Source of the DNA: Pseudomonas lini
GTDB lineage: Bacteria > Pseudomonadota > Gammaproteobacteria > Pseudomonadales > Pseudomonadaceae
Assembly (NCBI RefSeq): GCF_030812475.1
Contig: NZ_JAUSSR010000006.1
Coordinates: 62,001 to 126,000, forward strand
Length of the DNA stretch: 64,000 nucleotides
Direction: 5' to 3'
Positions 27,138 to 37,043 of this stretch are shown here, piece after piece; positions within the stretch are counted from its first letter, which is position 1, and each line of letters opens with the position of its first letter. The notes under the pieces are model-generated. The model saw nothing but the letters and a program-made list of their open reading frames with translations, was not told the DNA's origin and ran no database searches. The position numbers and the translations under genes are program-made.

Positions 27138-28511
27138 ATGAAAATCATCATCCTCGGCGCAGGGCAGGTCGGCGGTTCGCTGGCGGAACACTTGGCCAGC
27201 GAAGCCAATGACATCACCGTAGTCGACACCGACGGCGATCGCCTGCGCGACCTCGGCGACCGATTGGACATCCGCACGGTGCAGGGCCGCGGCTCGCTCC
27301 CGACCGTGCTGCGCCAGGCTGGCGCGGATGACGCCGACATGTTGGTGGCCGTGACCAGCAGCGATGAAACCAACATGGTGGCTTGTCAGGTCGCTCACAC
27401 CCTGTTCCACACGCCGACCAAAATCGCCCGGGTCCGCGAAGCGGCCTACCTGACGCGCAATGATCTGTTCGACAACGAAGCGATTCCGGTGGACGTGCTG
27501 ATCAGTCCGGAGCAAGTGGTCACCAACTACATCAAGCGCCTGATCCAGCATCCAGGCGCATTGCAGGTGATCGATTTTGCCGAGGGCAAAGCCCAGCTAG
27601 TGGCCGTCAAGGCTTACTACGGTGGTCCGCTGGTGGGCCAGCAACTGCGGCAATTGCGCGAGCACATGCCGAATGTCGAAACCCGGGTCGCGGCAATTTT
27701 CCGCCGTGACCGACCCATCCTGCCCCAGGGCGATACGGTGATCGAGGCGGACGACGAAGTCTTTTTCATCGCGGCCAAGGCGAACATTCGCGCGGTGATG
27801 AGTGAAATGCGCCGTCTCGATGAGAGTTACAAGCGCATTGTCATCGCTGGCGGCGGGCAGATCGGTGAGCGCCTGGCGGAGGCCATCGAAAGCCGCTACC
27901 AGGTGAAGATCATCGAGATGAGCCCGACGCGCTGCCGCCATCTGTCGGACACCCTCGACAGTACCGTGGTGCTGCAGGGCAGCGCTTCGGATCGGGATCT
28001 GCTGATGGAAGAGAACATTGCCGACGCCGATCTGTTCCTCGCCCTGACCAACGACGACGAGGCCAACATCATGTCGTCATTGCTGGCCAAGCGCCTGGGC
28101 GCGAAGAAGGTGATGACGATCATCAACAACCCGGCGTATGTCGACCTGATCCAGGGCGGGGACATCGACATCGCGATCAGCCCGCAACTGGCGACCATCG
28201 GCACGTTGCTGGCCCACGTGCGGCGCGGCGATATCGTCAGCGTGCACTCATTGCGTCGCGGGGCGGCGGAGGCCATCGAGGCCATTGCCCACGGCGATGC
28301 GAAGTCGAGCAAGGTCATAGGTAAATCCATCGAGAACATCGGCCTGCCGCCAGGCACCACCATCGGCGCAATCATCCGTGACGAAGAAGTGATCATCGCC
28401 CACGACGACACCGTGATCGCGGCGGGCGATCATGTGATTCTGTTCCTTGTGGATAAGAAGCATATCCGGGATGTGGAGAAGCTGTTTCATGTGGGACTCA
28501 GCTTCTTCTGA
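27138..28511 (+). CDS. trkA: Trk potassium uptake regulatory protein
   Basis: This 457-residue peripheral membrane protein binds NAD(H) and gates TrkH/TrkG. It shows the expected internal duplication: RCK_N with [16 protein letters not shown] at the start and [18 protein letters not shown] near residue 235, each followed by an RCK_C domain. It lies 22 bp after rsmB, so def-fmt-rsmB-trkA follows the standard gammaproteobacterial order. A DnaA box is at 28448-28456. Confidence 0.96.
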   Translation: MKIIILGAGQVGGSLAEHLASEANDITVVDTDGDRLRDLGDRLDIRTVQGRGSLPTVLRQAGADDADMLVAVTSSDETNMVACQVAHTLFHTPTKIARVREAAYLTRNDLFDNEAIPVDVLISPEQVVTNYIKRLIQHPGALQVIDFAEGKAQLVAVKAYYGGPLVGQQLRQLREHMPNVETRVAAIFRRDRPILPQGDTVIEADDEVFFIAAKANIRAVMSEMRRLDESYKRIVIAGGGQIGERLAEAIESRYQVKIIEMSPTRCRHLSDTLDSTVVLQGSASDRDLLMEENIADADLFLALTNDDEANIMSSLLAKRLGAKKVMTIINNPAYVDLIQGGDIDIAISPQLATIGTLLAHVRRGDIVSVHSLRRGAAEAIEAIAHGDAKSSKVIGKSIENIGLPPGTTIGAIIRDEEVIIAHDDTVIAAGDHVILFLVDKKHIRDVEKLFHVGLSFF

Positions 28512-28540
28512 TCAGGGATTTGCGGTGGCCGGGCGGGCCT

Positions 28541-28636
28541 CTTCGCCGGCAAGCCGGTCTCGCTCCCACAATGAGTTTTTGCCGTACATATGCGTTCACT
28601 AAGGATCTACTGTGGGAGCGAGCCTGCTCGCGAAAG
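28541..28636. repeat. REP doublet after trkA
   Basis: CTTCGCCGGCAAGCCGGTCT (28541-28560) continuing into CGCTCCCAC, and an inverted TGTGGGAGCGAGCCTGCTCG copy from 28611. The left copy seems to be a hybrid of two REP subtypes. Confidence 0.8.
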
Positions 28637-28688
28637 CTATCTTTCAGCGAAACGTCCCTTCCTGATTCTCCTCAACAAGGAATCCACC

Positions 28689-29003
28689 ATGCTCGAATCC
28701 CTGGAAAAAATGCTCGCCAAGGGTGTGGATAACGCCTTGCTGCGCTTCGGCCTGGGCAAGGGTTACCTGGATCTCGGGGAGAACGCCAAGGCCGCCGAAC
28801 ATTTCCAGCGTTGTGTCGAATTCGATCCGAAGTATTCGGCAGCGTGGAAATTATTGGGCAAGGCCCATCTGGCGCTGGCGGATTATCCGGCCGCGCGCCA
28901 GGCCTGGGAACAAGGCCTGGCAGCCGCCCGCGTCCATGGCGACAAGCAGGCGGAAAAGGAAATGACGGTGTTCCTGAAGAAGCTCGAGCGTCAGGCGCAC
29001 TGA
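28689..29003 (+). CDS. Small tetratricopeptide-repeat protein
   Basis: The protein is 104 residues from ATG 28689, which has SD AAGGA; an open frame further upstream runs into the REP and is rejected. Two TPR-like helical hairpins are visible: LRFGLGKGYLDLGENAKAAEHFQRCVEFDP and SAAWKLLGKAHLALADYPAARQAWEQGLAAA. It has no signal peptide. It probably mediates protein contacts; partner unknown. A DnaA box (28724-28732) spans codons 12-15. Confidence 0.82.
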   Translation: MLESLEKMLAKGVDNALLRFGLGKGYLDLGENAKAAEHFQRCVEFDPKYSAAWKLLGKAHLALADYPAARQAWEQGLAAARVHGDKQAEKEMTVFLKKLERQAH

Positions 29004-29010
29004 TCAGAGG

Positions 29011-29898
29011 TCAATACCAACGCTCTTCACCCGGCGGACGCTTCTTGAAGCGCTTCATGCTCCACATGTACTGGCTTGGATAAGCCCGGACATAGCGCTC
29101 GACCACCTGACTCATGGCCGCACAGGAGGTCTCGGTGTCGGTGCTGTACATGGCTTCCGGCGCGGCTTCGAGAATCACCTTGTAACCCGAACCGTCCGGC
29201 AGCCGCAGGGCATGCAGGAACACGCCGACCGCTTTGCCACCGGCGAGCATGTTCGGGACGAATTTGCTGGTCAGTGCCTGAGTAGCGAAAAACGGCACGA
29301 AGATCCCGGCCGATTCGGCGGGTTCCGGATCGGCGGGAATCCCTACCGCCCCGCCTTTGCGCACTTCCTTGATCACGCTGAGGATGCCTTCCTTGGTGGA
29401 CGCGGCAACACGATTACCCAACTGCACCCGCTGCTTGCGCAGCAAATCATCCACCGCCTTCAGCTTGGGCGGACGATAGAAAATGATCGGTTTGCACTGA
29501 TTGCAATAGAAGTGGTTCAACACCTCCCAGTTGCCCAGATGGCTGGTGATACCGACGACACCTTTGCCGGAGGCGAGGGCGTCCTTCAATACGTCGAGAC
29601 CCTCGACTTCACGTACCAGATCGATCGAGCGCTGAGCCGGCCAGATCCAGGCGCAGGCGCTTTCGGTCAGGGACTTGCCGATATCTCTCAGACTCTGGCC
29701 GACCAGCCGCTCCCGTTCAGCCGGATCCATGTCGGGAAAGCACTTGGCAAGATTGATCCGCACCACGTCGCGGGAACGGTTGGGGGTTTTCCACATGACC
29801 CAGCCAATGGCCGAGCCGACGGCCTGCACGGCCCGCCACGGGAGCAGGGCAAACAGCCGCAGAGCGCCAACCAGCATGGCGCCTTTAAACTTTTCCAC
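29011..29898 (-). CDS. Lipid A biosynthesis acyltransferase (LpxL/HtrB family)
   Basis: This 295-residue membrane-bound acyltransferase has an N-terminal hydrophobic segment and the catalytic HX4E motif in SHLGNWEVLNHF. KPIIFYRPPKLKAVDDLLRKQR and GGAVGIPADPEPAESAGIFVPFF are typical of LpxL/HtrB enzymes that add secondary acyl chains to lipid A. P. aeruginosa has a gene of this kind in the same place, beside tag. Which fatty acid and which position it uses cannot be read here. It is convergent with the TPR gene, ends 7 bp apart. Confidence 0.87.
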   Translation of the reverse strand: MEKFKGAMLVGALRLFALLPWRAVQAVGSAIGWVMWKTPNRSRDVVRINLAKCFPDMDPAERERLVGQSLRDIGKSLTESACAWIWPAQRSIDLVREVEGLDVLKDALASGKGVVGITSHLGNWEVLNHFYCNQCKPIIFYRPPKLKAVDDLLRKQRVQLGNRVAASTKEGILSVIKEVRKGGAVGIPADPEPAESAGIFVPFFATQALTSKFVPNMLAGGKAVGVFLHALRLPDGSGYKVILEAAPEAMYSTDTETSCAAMSQVVERYVRAYPSQYMWSMKRFKKRPPGEERWY

Positions 29899-29938
29899 AG
29901 GTCACTCCTGATCTTGTGCTGTGCGCGAGGCGGCCATT

Positions 29939-30496
29939 CTAACCGCCGTTCACCAAACTCACGTAGCGATCGCAATCCCGGGTGTGGTCCATGACCATGC
30001 CCGAAGCTTGCATCAGCGCGTAGCAAATGGTCGGGCCGACGAACGTGAAACCAGCCTTTTTCAGGCCTTTGCTCATCTCAACGGCGGTCGGCGTCACGGC
30101 CGGCACTTCGGTTCGATCCTTGAAATGATTGATCACCGGCGTGCCACCGACGAACGACCAGAGAAACGCCACCGGGTCCTCCAGCGCCAGCCAGGCCTGG
30201 GCATTGCGTCGGGCCGCGTTGAGTTTGAGGCGATTGCGGATAATCCCCGGATCGAGCATCAATTGATCGATTTCCGCGTCGCTCATCTGCGCTACGCGCT
30301 GGACATCGAAGCCGAACAATACCTCGCGATAACGCTCGCGTTTACGCAACACCGTGATCCAGGACAGGCCGGCCTGGAACCCTTCGAGCAAAAGCAACTC
30401 GAATAATCCCTGCGCATCGCGTAGCGGCGTACCCCACTCCTGATCGTGATAAGCCATGTACAGCGGATCTTCGGAACACCAAAAGCAGCGTGGCAT
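29939..30496 (-). CDS. tag: DNA-3-methyladenine glycosylase I
   Basis: The 185-residue enzyme excises 3-methyladenine from alkylated DNA. The start ATG 30496 yields [22 protein letters not shown] with the zinc-snap cysteine region and catalytic Glu typical of Tag. [22 protein letters not shown] and FKKAGF-like [21 protein letters not shown] follow, with the C-terminal zinc ligands in MDHTRDC. A much longer open frame upstream is antisense to glyQ and is discarded. Divergent from glyQ. Confidence 0.95.
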   Translation of the reverse strand: MPRCFWCSEDPLYMAYHDQEWGTPLRDAQGLFELLLLEGFQAGLSWITVLRKRERYREVLFGFDVQRVAQMSDAEIDQLMLDPGIIRNRLKLNAARRNAQAWLALEDPVAFLWSFVGGTPVINHFKDRTEVPAVTPTAVEMSKGLKKAGFTFVGPTICYALMQASGMVMDHTRDCDRYVSLVNGG

Positions 30497-30531
30497 AAGG
30501 CTCCAGGGGGCGTGCGCAGGACCGAATCGGG

Positions 30532-30537
30532 TATACT
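30532..30537 (+). promoter_or_regulatory. Probable -10 element of the glyQS promoter
   Basis: TATACT lies 40 bp before the glyQ start, between CGGG and CCCG arms. No good -35 hexamer is found 17 bp upstream, so only the -10 is supported. Confidence 0.5.
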
Positions 30538-30577
30538 CCCGCTCTTTAAATCGCAGCCCAAGAAACAGGTGAATTTC

Positions 30578-31531
30578 GTGAGCCAGCCTACGCCAGCCGT
30601 GCGTACCTTCCAAGACTTGATCCTCGCCCTCCAGCAATACTGGGCCGAGCAAGGTTGTGTGGTACTTCAGCCCTACGATATGGAAGTAGGCGCCGGCACT
30701 TTCCACACTGCCACGTTCCTGCGCGCCATCGGCCCGGAAACCTGGAACGCCGCTTATGTGCAGCCCAGTCGTCGCCCGACTGACGGCCGCTACGGCGAAA
30801 ACCCCAACCGTCTGCAGCACTACTACCAGTTCCAGGTGGTGTTGAAGCCCAATCCGGACAACTTCCAGGAACTGTACCTGGGCTCCCTCAAGCACGTCGG
30901 CCTGGACCCGTTGGTCCACGACATCCGCTTCGTCGAAGACAACTGGGAATCGCCGACCCTGGGCGCCTGGGGTCTGGGCTGGGAAGTCTGGCTCAATGGC
31001 ATGGAAGTGACTCAGTTCACCTACTTCCAGCAGGCGGGCGGCATCGAGTGCTACCCGGTGACCGGCGAGATCACCTATGGTCTTGAGCGCCTGGCCATGT
31101 ACCTGCAAGGTGTCGACTCGGTCTACGACCTGGTCTGGACTGACGGTCCGTTTGGCAAAGTGACCTACGGCGACGTGTTCCACCAGAACGAAGTGGAGCA
31201 GTCGACCTACAACTTCGAACACGCCAACGTCGAGAAGCTGTTCGAACTGTTCGATTTCTACGAAAGCGAAGCCAAGCGCCTGATCGAACTCGAGCAGCCG
31301 CTGCCGTTGCCGAGCTACGAGATGGTGCTCAAGGCATCCCACACGTTCAACCTGCTGGATGCGCGCCGGGCGATTTCCGTGACTGCGCGTCAGCAATACA
31401 TTCTGCGTGTACGCACCCTGGCGCGTTCCGTTGCGCAAGCCTACCTGCTGGCTCGCGCCAAACTGGGCTTCCCGATGGCGACCCCGGACCTGCGTGATGA
31501 AGTATTGGCCAAGCTGGAGGCTGCACAATGA
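30578..31531 (+). CDS. glyQ: Glycyl-tRNA synthetase alpha subunit
   Basis: The 317-residue catalytic subunit of the bacterial alpha2beta2 enzyme. The GTG at 30578 ([22 protein letters not shown]) is chosen from the family start; the frame is open further upstream but overlaps tag. The sequence is highly conserved throughout ([65 protein letters not shown]). Its stop overlaps the glyS start by 4 bp. Confidence 0.97.
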   Translation: MSQPTPAVRTFQDLILALQQYWAEQGCVVLQPYDMEVGAGTFHTATFLRAIGPETWNAAYVQPSRRPTDGRYGENPNRLQHYYQFQVVLKPNPDNFQELYLGSLKHVGLDPLVHDIRFVEDNWESPTLGAWGLGWEVWLNGMEVTQFTYFQQAGGIECYPVTGEITYGLERLAMYLQGVDSVYDLVWTDGPFGKVTYGDVFHQNEVEQSTYNFEHANVEKLFELFDFYESEAKRLIELEQPLPLPSYEMVLKASHTFNLLDARRAISVTARQQYILRVRTLARSVAQAYLLARAKLGFPMATPDLRDEVLAKLEAAQ

Positions 31532-33582
31532 GTGCTCAAGATTTTCTGGTTGAACTGGGCACCGAAGAACTGCCACCCAAAGCCCTGAACACCCTGGCCG
31601 ATGCGTTCCTGGCCGGTATCGACAAGGGCCTGCAAGCCGCCGGCCTGAACTACGAGACCAAAACCGTCTACGCCGCACCGCGTCGTCTGGCTGTGCTGAT
31701 CACCTCGCTGGCGACCCATCAGCCAGATCGCAGCATCAACCTCGACGGCCCGCCACGCCAGGCCGCGTTCGATGCCGAAGGCAATCCGACTCAAGCGGCA
31801 TTGGGTTTCGCCAAGAAGTGCGGCGTCGACCTGAGCGAAATCGATCAGAGCGGCCCTAAACTGCGCTACAGCCAAAGCATCGCCGGCAAGCCGACCGCGA
31901 GCCTGCTGCCGACCATCGTCGAAGATTCCCTGAACGACCTGCCGATTCCAAAGCGCATGCGCTGGGGCGCCCGCAAGGAAGAGTTCGTGCGTCCGACCCA
32001 GTGGCTGGTGATGTTGCTCGGTGACCAGGTCATCGACTGCACCATTCTCGCCCAGACGGCCGGCCGTGATTCCCGTGGTCACCGCTTCCATCATCCGCAA
32101 AGCGTGCGCATCACCTCGCCAGCCAACTATTTGAGCGACCTGCGAGCCGCTTACGTGCTGGCCGATGCCAACGAGCGTCGCGAGCTGATCAGCAAGCGCA
32201 CAGAAGAACTGGCGACCAGGCAGGAAGGTACTGCTATCGTTCCGCCCGCCTTGCTCGACGAAGTGACCGCGCTGGTTGAATGGCCGGTACCGCTGGTGTG
32301 CTCGTTCGAGGAACGTTTCCTCGACGTGCCGCAAGAAGCGCTGATCACCACCATGCAGGACAACCAGAAATACTTCTGCCTGCTGGATGCCGACGGCAAG
32401 TTGCTGCCACGCTTCATTACCGTGGCCAACATCGAAAGCAAAGACCCGCAGCAGATCATCGCCGGTAACGAGAAAGTGGTGCGCCCACGCCTGACCGACG
32501 CCGAGTTCTTCTTCAAGCAAGACAAGAAGCAGAAACTCGAAGACTTCAACCTGCGCCTGCAAAACGTGGTGTTCCAGGAAAAACTCGGCAGCGTCTACGA
32601 CAAGGCCGAGCGCGTTTCCAGACTGGCCGCGTTCATCGCGCAGCGCATCGGCGGCAACGCAGCCTGGGCCTCCCGTGCCGGCCTGCTGTCCAAGTGCGAC
32701 CTGGCGACCGAGATGGTCGGTGAGTTCCCGGAGATGCAAGGTGTCGCCGGTTACTACTACGCCCTGAACGACGGCGAGCCGGAAGAAGTCGCCCTGGCGC
32801 TGAACGAGCAATACATGCCCCGCGGTGCCGGTGCTGAATTGCCGACGACCCTGACCGGTGCGGCCGTGGCTATCGCTGACAAGCTCGACACCCTGGTGGG
32901 CATTTTCGGCATCGGCATGCTGCCGACCGGTAGCAAAGACCCATACGCCTTGCGCCGTGCCGCGCTGGGTGTGTTGCGGATCCTGATCGACAAGAAGCTC
33001 GAGCTCGACCTGAACGACGCCGTGGCCTTCGCAGTGAATGCATTCGGTACCAAGGTCAAGGTGGCCGGCCTCAATGACTCGGTTCTGGAATTCATCTTCG
33101 ACCGTCTGCGTGCCCGTTACGAAGACGAGGGTGTCGATGTCGGGACTTACCTGTCGGTACGTGCCCTCAAGCCGGGTTCGGCGCTGGACTTCGATCAGCG
33201 CGTCCAGGCGGTAGAGGCCTTCCGCAAACTGCCGGAAGCTGCTGCCCTCGCGGCGGTGAACAAGCGCGTTTCGAACCTGCTGAGCAAGGTGGAGGGCTCG
33301 GTTCCTGCGGTCGTGGAAGCCAAGTACTTCGACAATGCCAACGAGTTCTCCCTGTATTCGGCGATCCAGCAGGCGGACCAGGCTGTGCAGCCGATGGCCG
33401 CGGCGCGTCAGTACAGCGAATCCCTGGCCCGCCTGGCCGCCTTGCGCGAGCCGGTGGACGCGTTCTTCGAAGCCGTGATGGTCAATGCCGACGATGCCAG
33501 GGTGCGCGCCAACCGTTATGCGTTGCTGGCGCGTCTGCGCGGACTGTTCCTCGGTGTCGCCGACATTTCGCTGCTGGGCTGA
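31528..33582 (+). CDS. glyS: Glycyl-tRNA synthetase beta subunit
   Basis: This 684-residue tRNA-binding subunit starts with the family pattern [37 protein letters not shown], an HD-like central part ([21 protein letters not shown]) and an anticodon-binding-like C-terminal region follow. It is translationally coupled to glyQ (ATGA overlap). The long antisense frames across this gene are shadows of its codon use. Confidence 0.97.
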   Translation: MSAQDFLVELGTEELPPKALNTLADAFLAGIDKGLQAAGLNYETKTVYAAPRRLAVLITSLATHQPDRSINLDGPPRQAAFDAEGNPTQAALGFAKKCGVDLSEIDQSGPKLRYSQSIAGKPTASLLPTIVEDSLNDLPIPKRMRWGARKEEFVRPTQWLVMLLGDQVIDCTILAQTAGRDSRGHRFHHPQSVRITSPANYLSDLRAAYVLADANERRELISKRTEELATRQEGTAIVPPALLDEVTALVEWPVPLVCSFEERFLDVPQEALITTMQDNQKYFCLLDADGKLLPRFITVANIESKDPQQIIAGNEKVVRPRLTDAEFFFKQDKKQKLEDFNLRLQNVVFQEKLGSVYDKAERVSRLAAFIAQRIGGNAAWASRAGLLSKCDLATEMVGEFPEMQGVAGYYYALNDGEPEEVALALNEQYMPRGAGAELPTTLTGAAVAIADKLDTLVGIFGIGMLPTGSKDPYALRRAALGVLRILIDKKLELDLNDAVAFAVNAFGTKVKVAGLNDSVLEFIFDRLRARYEDEGVDVGTYLSVRALKPGSALDFDQRVQAVEAFRKLPEAAALAAVNKRVSNLLSKVEGSVPAVVEAKYFDNANEFSLYSAIQQADQAVQPMAAARQYSESLARLAALREPVDAFFEAVMVNADDARVRANRYALLARLRGLFLGVADISLLG

Positions 33583-33592
33583 GGGATAGCTG

Positions 33593-34126
33593 TTGAAACT
33601 GCTGATTCTCGATCGGGACGGGGTGATCAATTATGACTCCGACGCTTACATCAAGTCGGTGGAGGAGTGGATTCCACTCCCCGGTTCAATCGAAGCCATC
33701 GCGCAGTTGAGCAAAGCCGGCTGGACGGTGGCCGTGGCCACCAACCAGTCGGGCATCGCTCGCGGCTATTACGACATCGCCACCCTGGAGGCCATGCACG
33801 AGCGCTTGCGCTCGCTGGTGGCAGAGCAGGGTGGTGAGGTCGGTCTGATCGTCTACTGCCCGCACGGGCCGGACGACGGCTGCGATTGCCGCAAGCCAAG
33901 ACCCGGAATGTTGAAAACCATCGCCGCGCATTACAACGTAGCGCTGACTGATCTTTGGTTCGTTGGCGATTCCCTTGGTGACCTGGAAGCCGCCAGAGCC
34001 GTCGATTCTCAGCCAGTTTTGGTGAAGACCGGCAAAGGCGAAAAGACTTTAGGCAAGACCCTGCCAGCGGGCACCTTGATTTTTGACGATCTGGCGGCGA
34101 TTGCCGCAGAACTTATCCACAATTGA
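33593..34126 (+). CDS. gmhB: D-glycero-beta-D-manno-heptose 1,7-bisphosphate 7-phosphatase
   Basis: The 177-residue HAD phosphatase of ADP-heptose synthesis for LPS core. The nucleophile motif is ILDRDGVIN, the zinc loop CPHGPDDGCDCRKPRPGM, and motif IV VGDSLGDLEAA. The start is a TTG at 33593, 10 bp after glyS, since no ATG or GTG precedes the nucleophile motif (residues 6-10) at a workable distance. A DnaA box (34113-34121) overlaps the last codons. Confidence 0.94.
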   Translation: MKLLILDRDGVINYDSDAYIKSVEEWIPLPGSIEAIAQLSKAGWTVAVATNQSGIARGYYDIATLEAMHERLRSLVAEQGGEVGLIVYCPHGPDDGCDCRKPRPGMLKTIAAHYNVALTDLWFVGDSLGDLEAARAVDSQPVLVKTGKGEKTLGKTLPAGTLIFDDLAAIAAELIHN

Positions 34127-34206
34127 GCGCTTCTGATATTCCTGGCCAAGGATTGATCGGGAGTGCGCTTATATAGACGGGCAATGCCCGCACGGTAAAC
34201 GTCGCC

Positions 34207-34986
34207 ATGTCGATACTGCAGGCCATCAGAACCTTCCTCTTTTACCTGCTGCTGGGCACCAGCTCGTTGCTCTGGTGCAGCCTGAGCTTTTTGATCGCAC
34301 CTTTTTTGCCTTTCAAGGCGCGATATCGCTTTATCAATGTGTATTGGTGCCGCTGCGCCTTATGGCTGAGCAAAGTATTCCTGGGCATCAGTTATGAAAT
34401 AAAAGGTGCGGAGAATGTGCCCGACCAGCCCTGCGTGATTCAATCCAATCACCAGAGCACCTGGGAGACTTTCTTTCTCTCGGCCTATTTCGAACCGCTG
34501 AGCCAAGTGCTTAAGCGTGAACTGCTCTACGTTCCGTTCTTCGGTTGGGCGATGGCCATGCTGCGACCGATTGCCATCGACCGCGACAATCCTAAAGCTG
34601 CGCTCAAACACGTGGCGAAGAAGGGCGATGAATTGCTCAAAGATGGCGTGTGGGTGCTGATCTTCCCGGAAGGAACGCGGGTGCCTTATGGCACCATCGG
34701 AAAATTCTCCCGCGGTGGCACCGCTTTGGCAGTCAATGCTGCGCTTCCGGTGCTGCCGATTGCGCACAATGCGGGCAAATTCTGGCCGAAAACCGGTTGG
34801 GCGAAAAAGCAGGGCGTTATCACCGTGATCATCGGTGCGCCCATGTACGCCGACGGCACCGGACCGCGCGCCATTGCCGAACTGAACGATCGGGTCCAGG
34901 CGTGGAACGAGCAGATGCAACGGGAAATGGGCTCGCTTCCGCCTGCTCCGCAAGCCCCGGCGGCCAGTGATCAAATGGCAGTTTGA
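34207..34986 (+). CDS. 1-acyl-sn-glycerol-3-phosphate acyltransferase (PlsC-like)
   Basis: This 259-residue membrane enzyme makes phosphatidic acid from lysophosphatidic acid. An N-terminal membrane segment is followed by the acyltransferase motifs: NHQSTWET (HX4E instead of the usual HX4D), FFGWAMAMLRPIAIDR, FPEGTRVPYG and VLPIAHNAG. The corresponding P. aeruginosa gene near gyrB has been called lptA. The C-terminal tail is Pro/Ala-rich and probably disordered. It follows gmhB by 80 bp. Confidence 0.88.
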   Translation: MSILQAIRTFLFYLLLGTSSLLWCSLSFLIAPFLPFKARYRFINVYWCRCALWLSKVFLGISYEIKGAENVPDQPCVIQSNHQSTWETFFLSAYFEPLSQVLKRELLYVPFFGWAMAMLRPIAIDRDNPKAALKHVAKKGDELLKDGVWVLIFPEGTRVPYGTIGKFSRGGTALAVNAALPVLPIAHNAGKFWPKTGWAKKQGVITVIIGAPMYADGTGPRAIAELNDRVQAWNEQMQREMGSLPPAPQAPAASDQMAV

Positions 34987-35339
34987 GATTCTGTGGATAA
35001 CCTGTGTATCGTTTTGCTTACAAATGCCAAATTTGGCCAGTATCTTTTTGATTTATATACATATTTCCTAAACACATAAAACGTCGGAAAAGGTGCATAA
35101 GTTTTTTCGGGGCGTAAAAAAACCGGCTGATATAGCCGGTTTTTTTATGGAGAAATGGCAGTGTACGGCCGTACCGGAGGAAACCCTATCAGAACTGCTA
35201 GTGTTGGTTTTTTGGGGCATTTGTTAGGGTGCTGAACAAAGATTCCCGCTTCAAGTCGGCGGTTCAATCAGACCTGGATGAGGAGTCTTCCGATGCCCGT
35301 TTCCCGTCACACTCCCTGCGCGTTCCACCCTATTTTTTA
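34987..35339. other. Intergenic region plsC-like / histidine kinase
   Basis: 353 bp between convergent genes. It begins with a perfect DnaA box (34992-35000), then an AT-rich stretch (35030-35110, including TTTATATACATATTT), the bidirectional terminator at 35115-35147, and 190 bp with one short open frame (35293-35385) that has a good SD. Nothing else recognised. Confidence 0.6.
35115..35147. terminator. Bidirectional intrinsic terminator
   Basis: AACCGGCT-GATAT-AGCCGGTT with seven A residues before and seven T residues after, so it can stop transcription from either side: the plsC-like gene (plus) and the kinase gene (minus). Confidence 0.92.
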
Positions 35340-35385
35340 TCACTCCTTTAACAACGGAAAATGCAGCCTGAACCGTGTGCCTTGA
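35293..35385 (+). CDS. Possible 30-residue small protein
   Basis: ATG 35293 is preceded by AGGAG with 7-bp spacing, which is as good as any SD in the window. The frame encodes 30 residues (MPVSRHTPCAFHPIFYHSFN, then NGKCSLNRVP) and ends inside the 3' end of the oppositely transcribed histidine kinase. No similarity is recognised and no promoter is clear. It may be chance; comparison with related genomes would settle it. Confidence 0.2.
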   Translation: MPVSRHTPCAFHPIFYHSFNNGKCSLNRVP

Positions 35386-36872
35386 CCCACCACACTTTGA
35401 CATTCAATCCTTGCGCCATGTCGATCCATCACTGCCTTGACCATCGACAGCCCCAACCCCACGCCATCGATGCCGTGGGCTGAAGACAGTCGCCGATACT
35501 GGCTGAACAGTTCGGGCAATTCCTCTGCCGCGATGCCTTTACCTTGATCAATGATTTCGCATGTCAGCCAGCCATCAGCGCAGTTGACCTGCAAAACGAT
35601 TCGGGTGCCGGGACCGCTGTACTTGATGGCGTTCTCCAGCAGATTGAACAAGGCTCGGGTCAGCAACGCCTGATCGGCCATGATCAAGCTTTCCTGCGCT
35701 ACATCATCCAGGTGATGGACCATTTCGATCTGCTTCAACTGCGCAATGGTCAATGTCTGGTCGAAGACATCCAGCACCATCATCGCAAACAGGCTCGGCT
35801 GAAACTGATACGCCTCTGACTCGGCCTTGGCCAGTTGTACGAAACCGTCAGTCAAATCCAGGGCTCGACGCACCTGGCACTCGATCTGTTCGAACAACTG
35901 GCTGTCCCCGACGGATTGATGTCGGTGTACGTCCAGCAGGGCGAGAATTGCCGAATGAGGCGCCCGCAGATCGTGGGACAAAAAGCGCAACAGCACACCG
36001 CGTTGTTCCTCGGCATCACGCTCAACGCTGAGGTCGGTCAGGCTCAACAACCAACCGATAGGCGTTTCTCCGTCAACCGGCAGCAACGCAGCGCGCTCCA
36101 GACGAAGGCTGCGTTCTTTCACGTCCCTGAACTCCACCAGCGGCAAAGTCGACAAGAGCGGCCGAGGGCCGTCGACCAGTTCCGGATAGCCAAGCTTGGC
36201 CAATTGTTCCAGAACGTCGTCGCCCACCAGGTCGGCGCCGAACAGATCCCTGGCTTTACGGTTCCCCAGCAAAATTCGGCCATGAGGATCACTGATCAAG
36301 GTGGCGACAGGCAAATACTCGAGGCCATCGGCGATAAAGCGGCGGGTATCACGGGTTCGCCCCATCGCTTGTTCCAGCGCCATGATCTGTCCTTGCAGAG
36401 GATCGTCCGTCGGAAATTGGGCACGACGGCGCTCCGGAAAGACCTTTGGCTCGCTGTCCAGCCGCTCCAGTTCCCAGCCAAAATAGGTCAGCACCACACT
36501 CAACCGCCGCCAGTTCCAGATCAGGTAACCGAACAACATGCCCGCCAGACTCGCTGCAGGAGACCACCACCAGTCCAGTTTTGCCAGTCCTATGCTCATC
36601 AGCAGCGCACAACTCATGCCCGCCAAGGTCAACCAGAGCGCCAGCCTCGGACGGAGCAATAACAAACCCAAGACACAGGCCACCAGACAAATGGACAACA
36701 ACGCACCCCACGCGCCTGATCCATTTCGGTGACTGGTCTCGGTATTAAATGAAAGAAGGCCCGTCAGGGGTAGCAAAAGCAAGCTTATCCACAGCCATTC
36801 GCGAACCAGTTGCCGGAACAACCTTTGGACTTGAGTCGGCTCACGACTTTCCCGGCGGCGTTCATTATTCAT
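35340..36872 (-). CDS. Sensor histidine kinase (PAS-HisKA-HATPase), lineage of CHASE2 kinases
   Basis: The protein has about 510 residues. Four membrane helices lie in the first 120, a PAS-like domain at about 178-285, and the phospho-acceptor in FLSHDLRAPHSAILALL (His at about 300). The HATPase N box is NLLENAIKYS (about 413-422), followed by DQGKGI and GVGLGLSMV. The membrane part (REWLWISLLLLPLTGLL, then WWWSPAASLAGMLFGYLIWNWRRL) resembles the regions flanking a CHASE2 sensor in CHASE2 kinases, but no CHASE2 domain lies between them. ATG 36872 is used; a TTG at 36878 is also possible. Divergent from the response regulator. A DnaA box is at 36785-36793. Confidence 0.85.
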   Translation of the reverse strand: MNNERRRESREPTQVQRLFRQLVREWLWISLLLLPLTGLLSFNTETSHRNGSGAWGALLSICLVACVLGLLLLRPRLALWLTLAGMSCALLMSIGLAKLDWWWSPAASLAGMLFGYLIWNWRRLSVVLTYFGWELERLDSEPKVFPERRRAQFPTDDPLQGQIMALEQAMGRTRDTRRFIADGLEYLPVATLISDPHGRILLGNRKARDLFGADLVGDDVLEQLAKLGYPELVDGPRPLLSTLPLVEFRDVKERSLRLERAALLPVDGETPIGWLLSLTDLSVERDAEEQRGVLLRFLSHDLRAPHSAILALLDVHRHQSVGDSQLFEQIECQVRRALDLTDGFVQLAKAESEAYQFQPSLFAMMVLDVFDQTLTIAQLKQIEMVHHLDDVAQESLIMADQALLTRALFNLLENAIKYSGPGTRIVLQVNCADGWLTCEIIDQGKGIAAEELPELFSQYRRLSSAHGIDGVGLGLSMVKAVMDRHGARIECQSVVGQGTRFRLHFPLLKE

Positions 36873-37043
36873 AGGCAATACTGTCGTAATGGTTGTAGGG
36901 AATTTCGTTCATGGGTCACAGTTCCCGGAGGAGGGTGCTTGAAGAATCATAGCGGACACGACCAACGGAAAGCTGCTTACTTTCACTCTCCAACCGAACG
37001 TGTATTGTCAGATAACATGCTGGCCGCCAAAGGAATAACGTAC

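Noticed and set aside
28590..28688. Longer TPR protein starting in the REP pair
   Set aside because: The start would lie in a REP sequence without SD; ATG 28689 has AAGGA at the right distance.
30497..31678. Upstream extension of tag giving a 579-residue protein
   Set aside because: The extension is antisense to glyQ and has no family similarity; ATG 30496 gives the normal Tag N-terminus.
31441..33630. 729-residue open frame on the minus strand across glyS
   Set aside because: It is antisense to a fully conserved gene, has no recognisable domain and low-complexity His/Gln/Arg composition. Similar long antisense frames exist over gyrB, mnmG, yidC, atpA and the Na/Pi gene, as expected from GC-rich codon use.
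35225..35280. tRNA-like fragment (GGTTCAATC resembling a T-loop)
   Set aside because: No acceptor stem, anticodon arm or D-loop can be formed around it.
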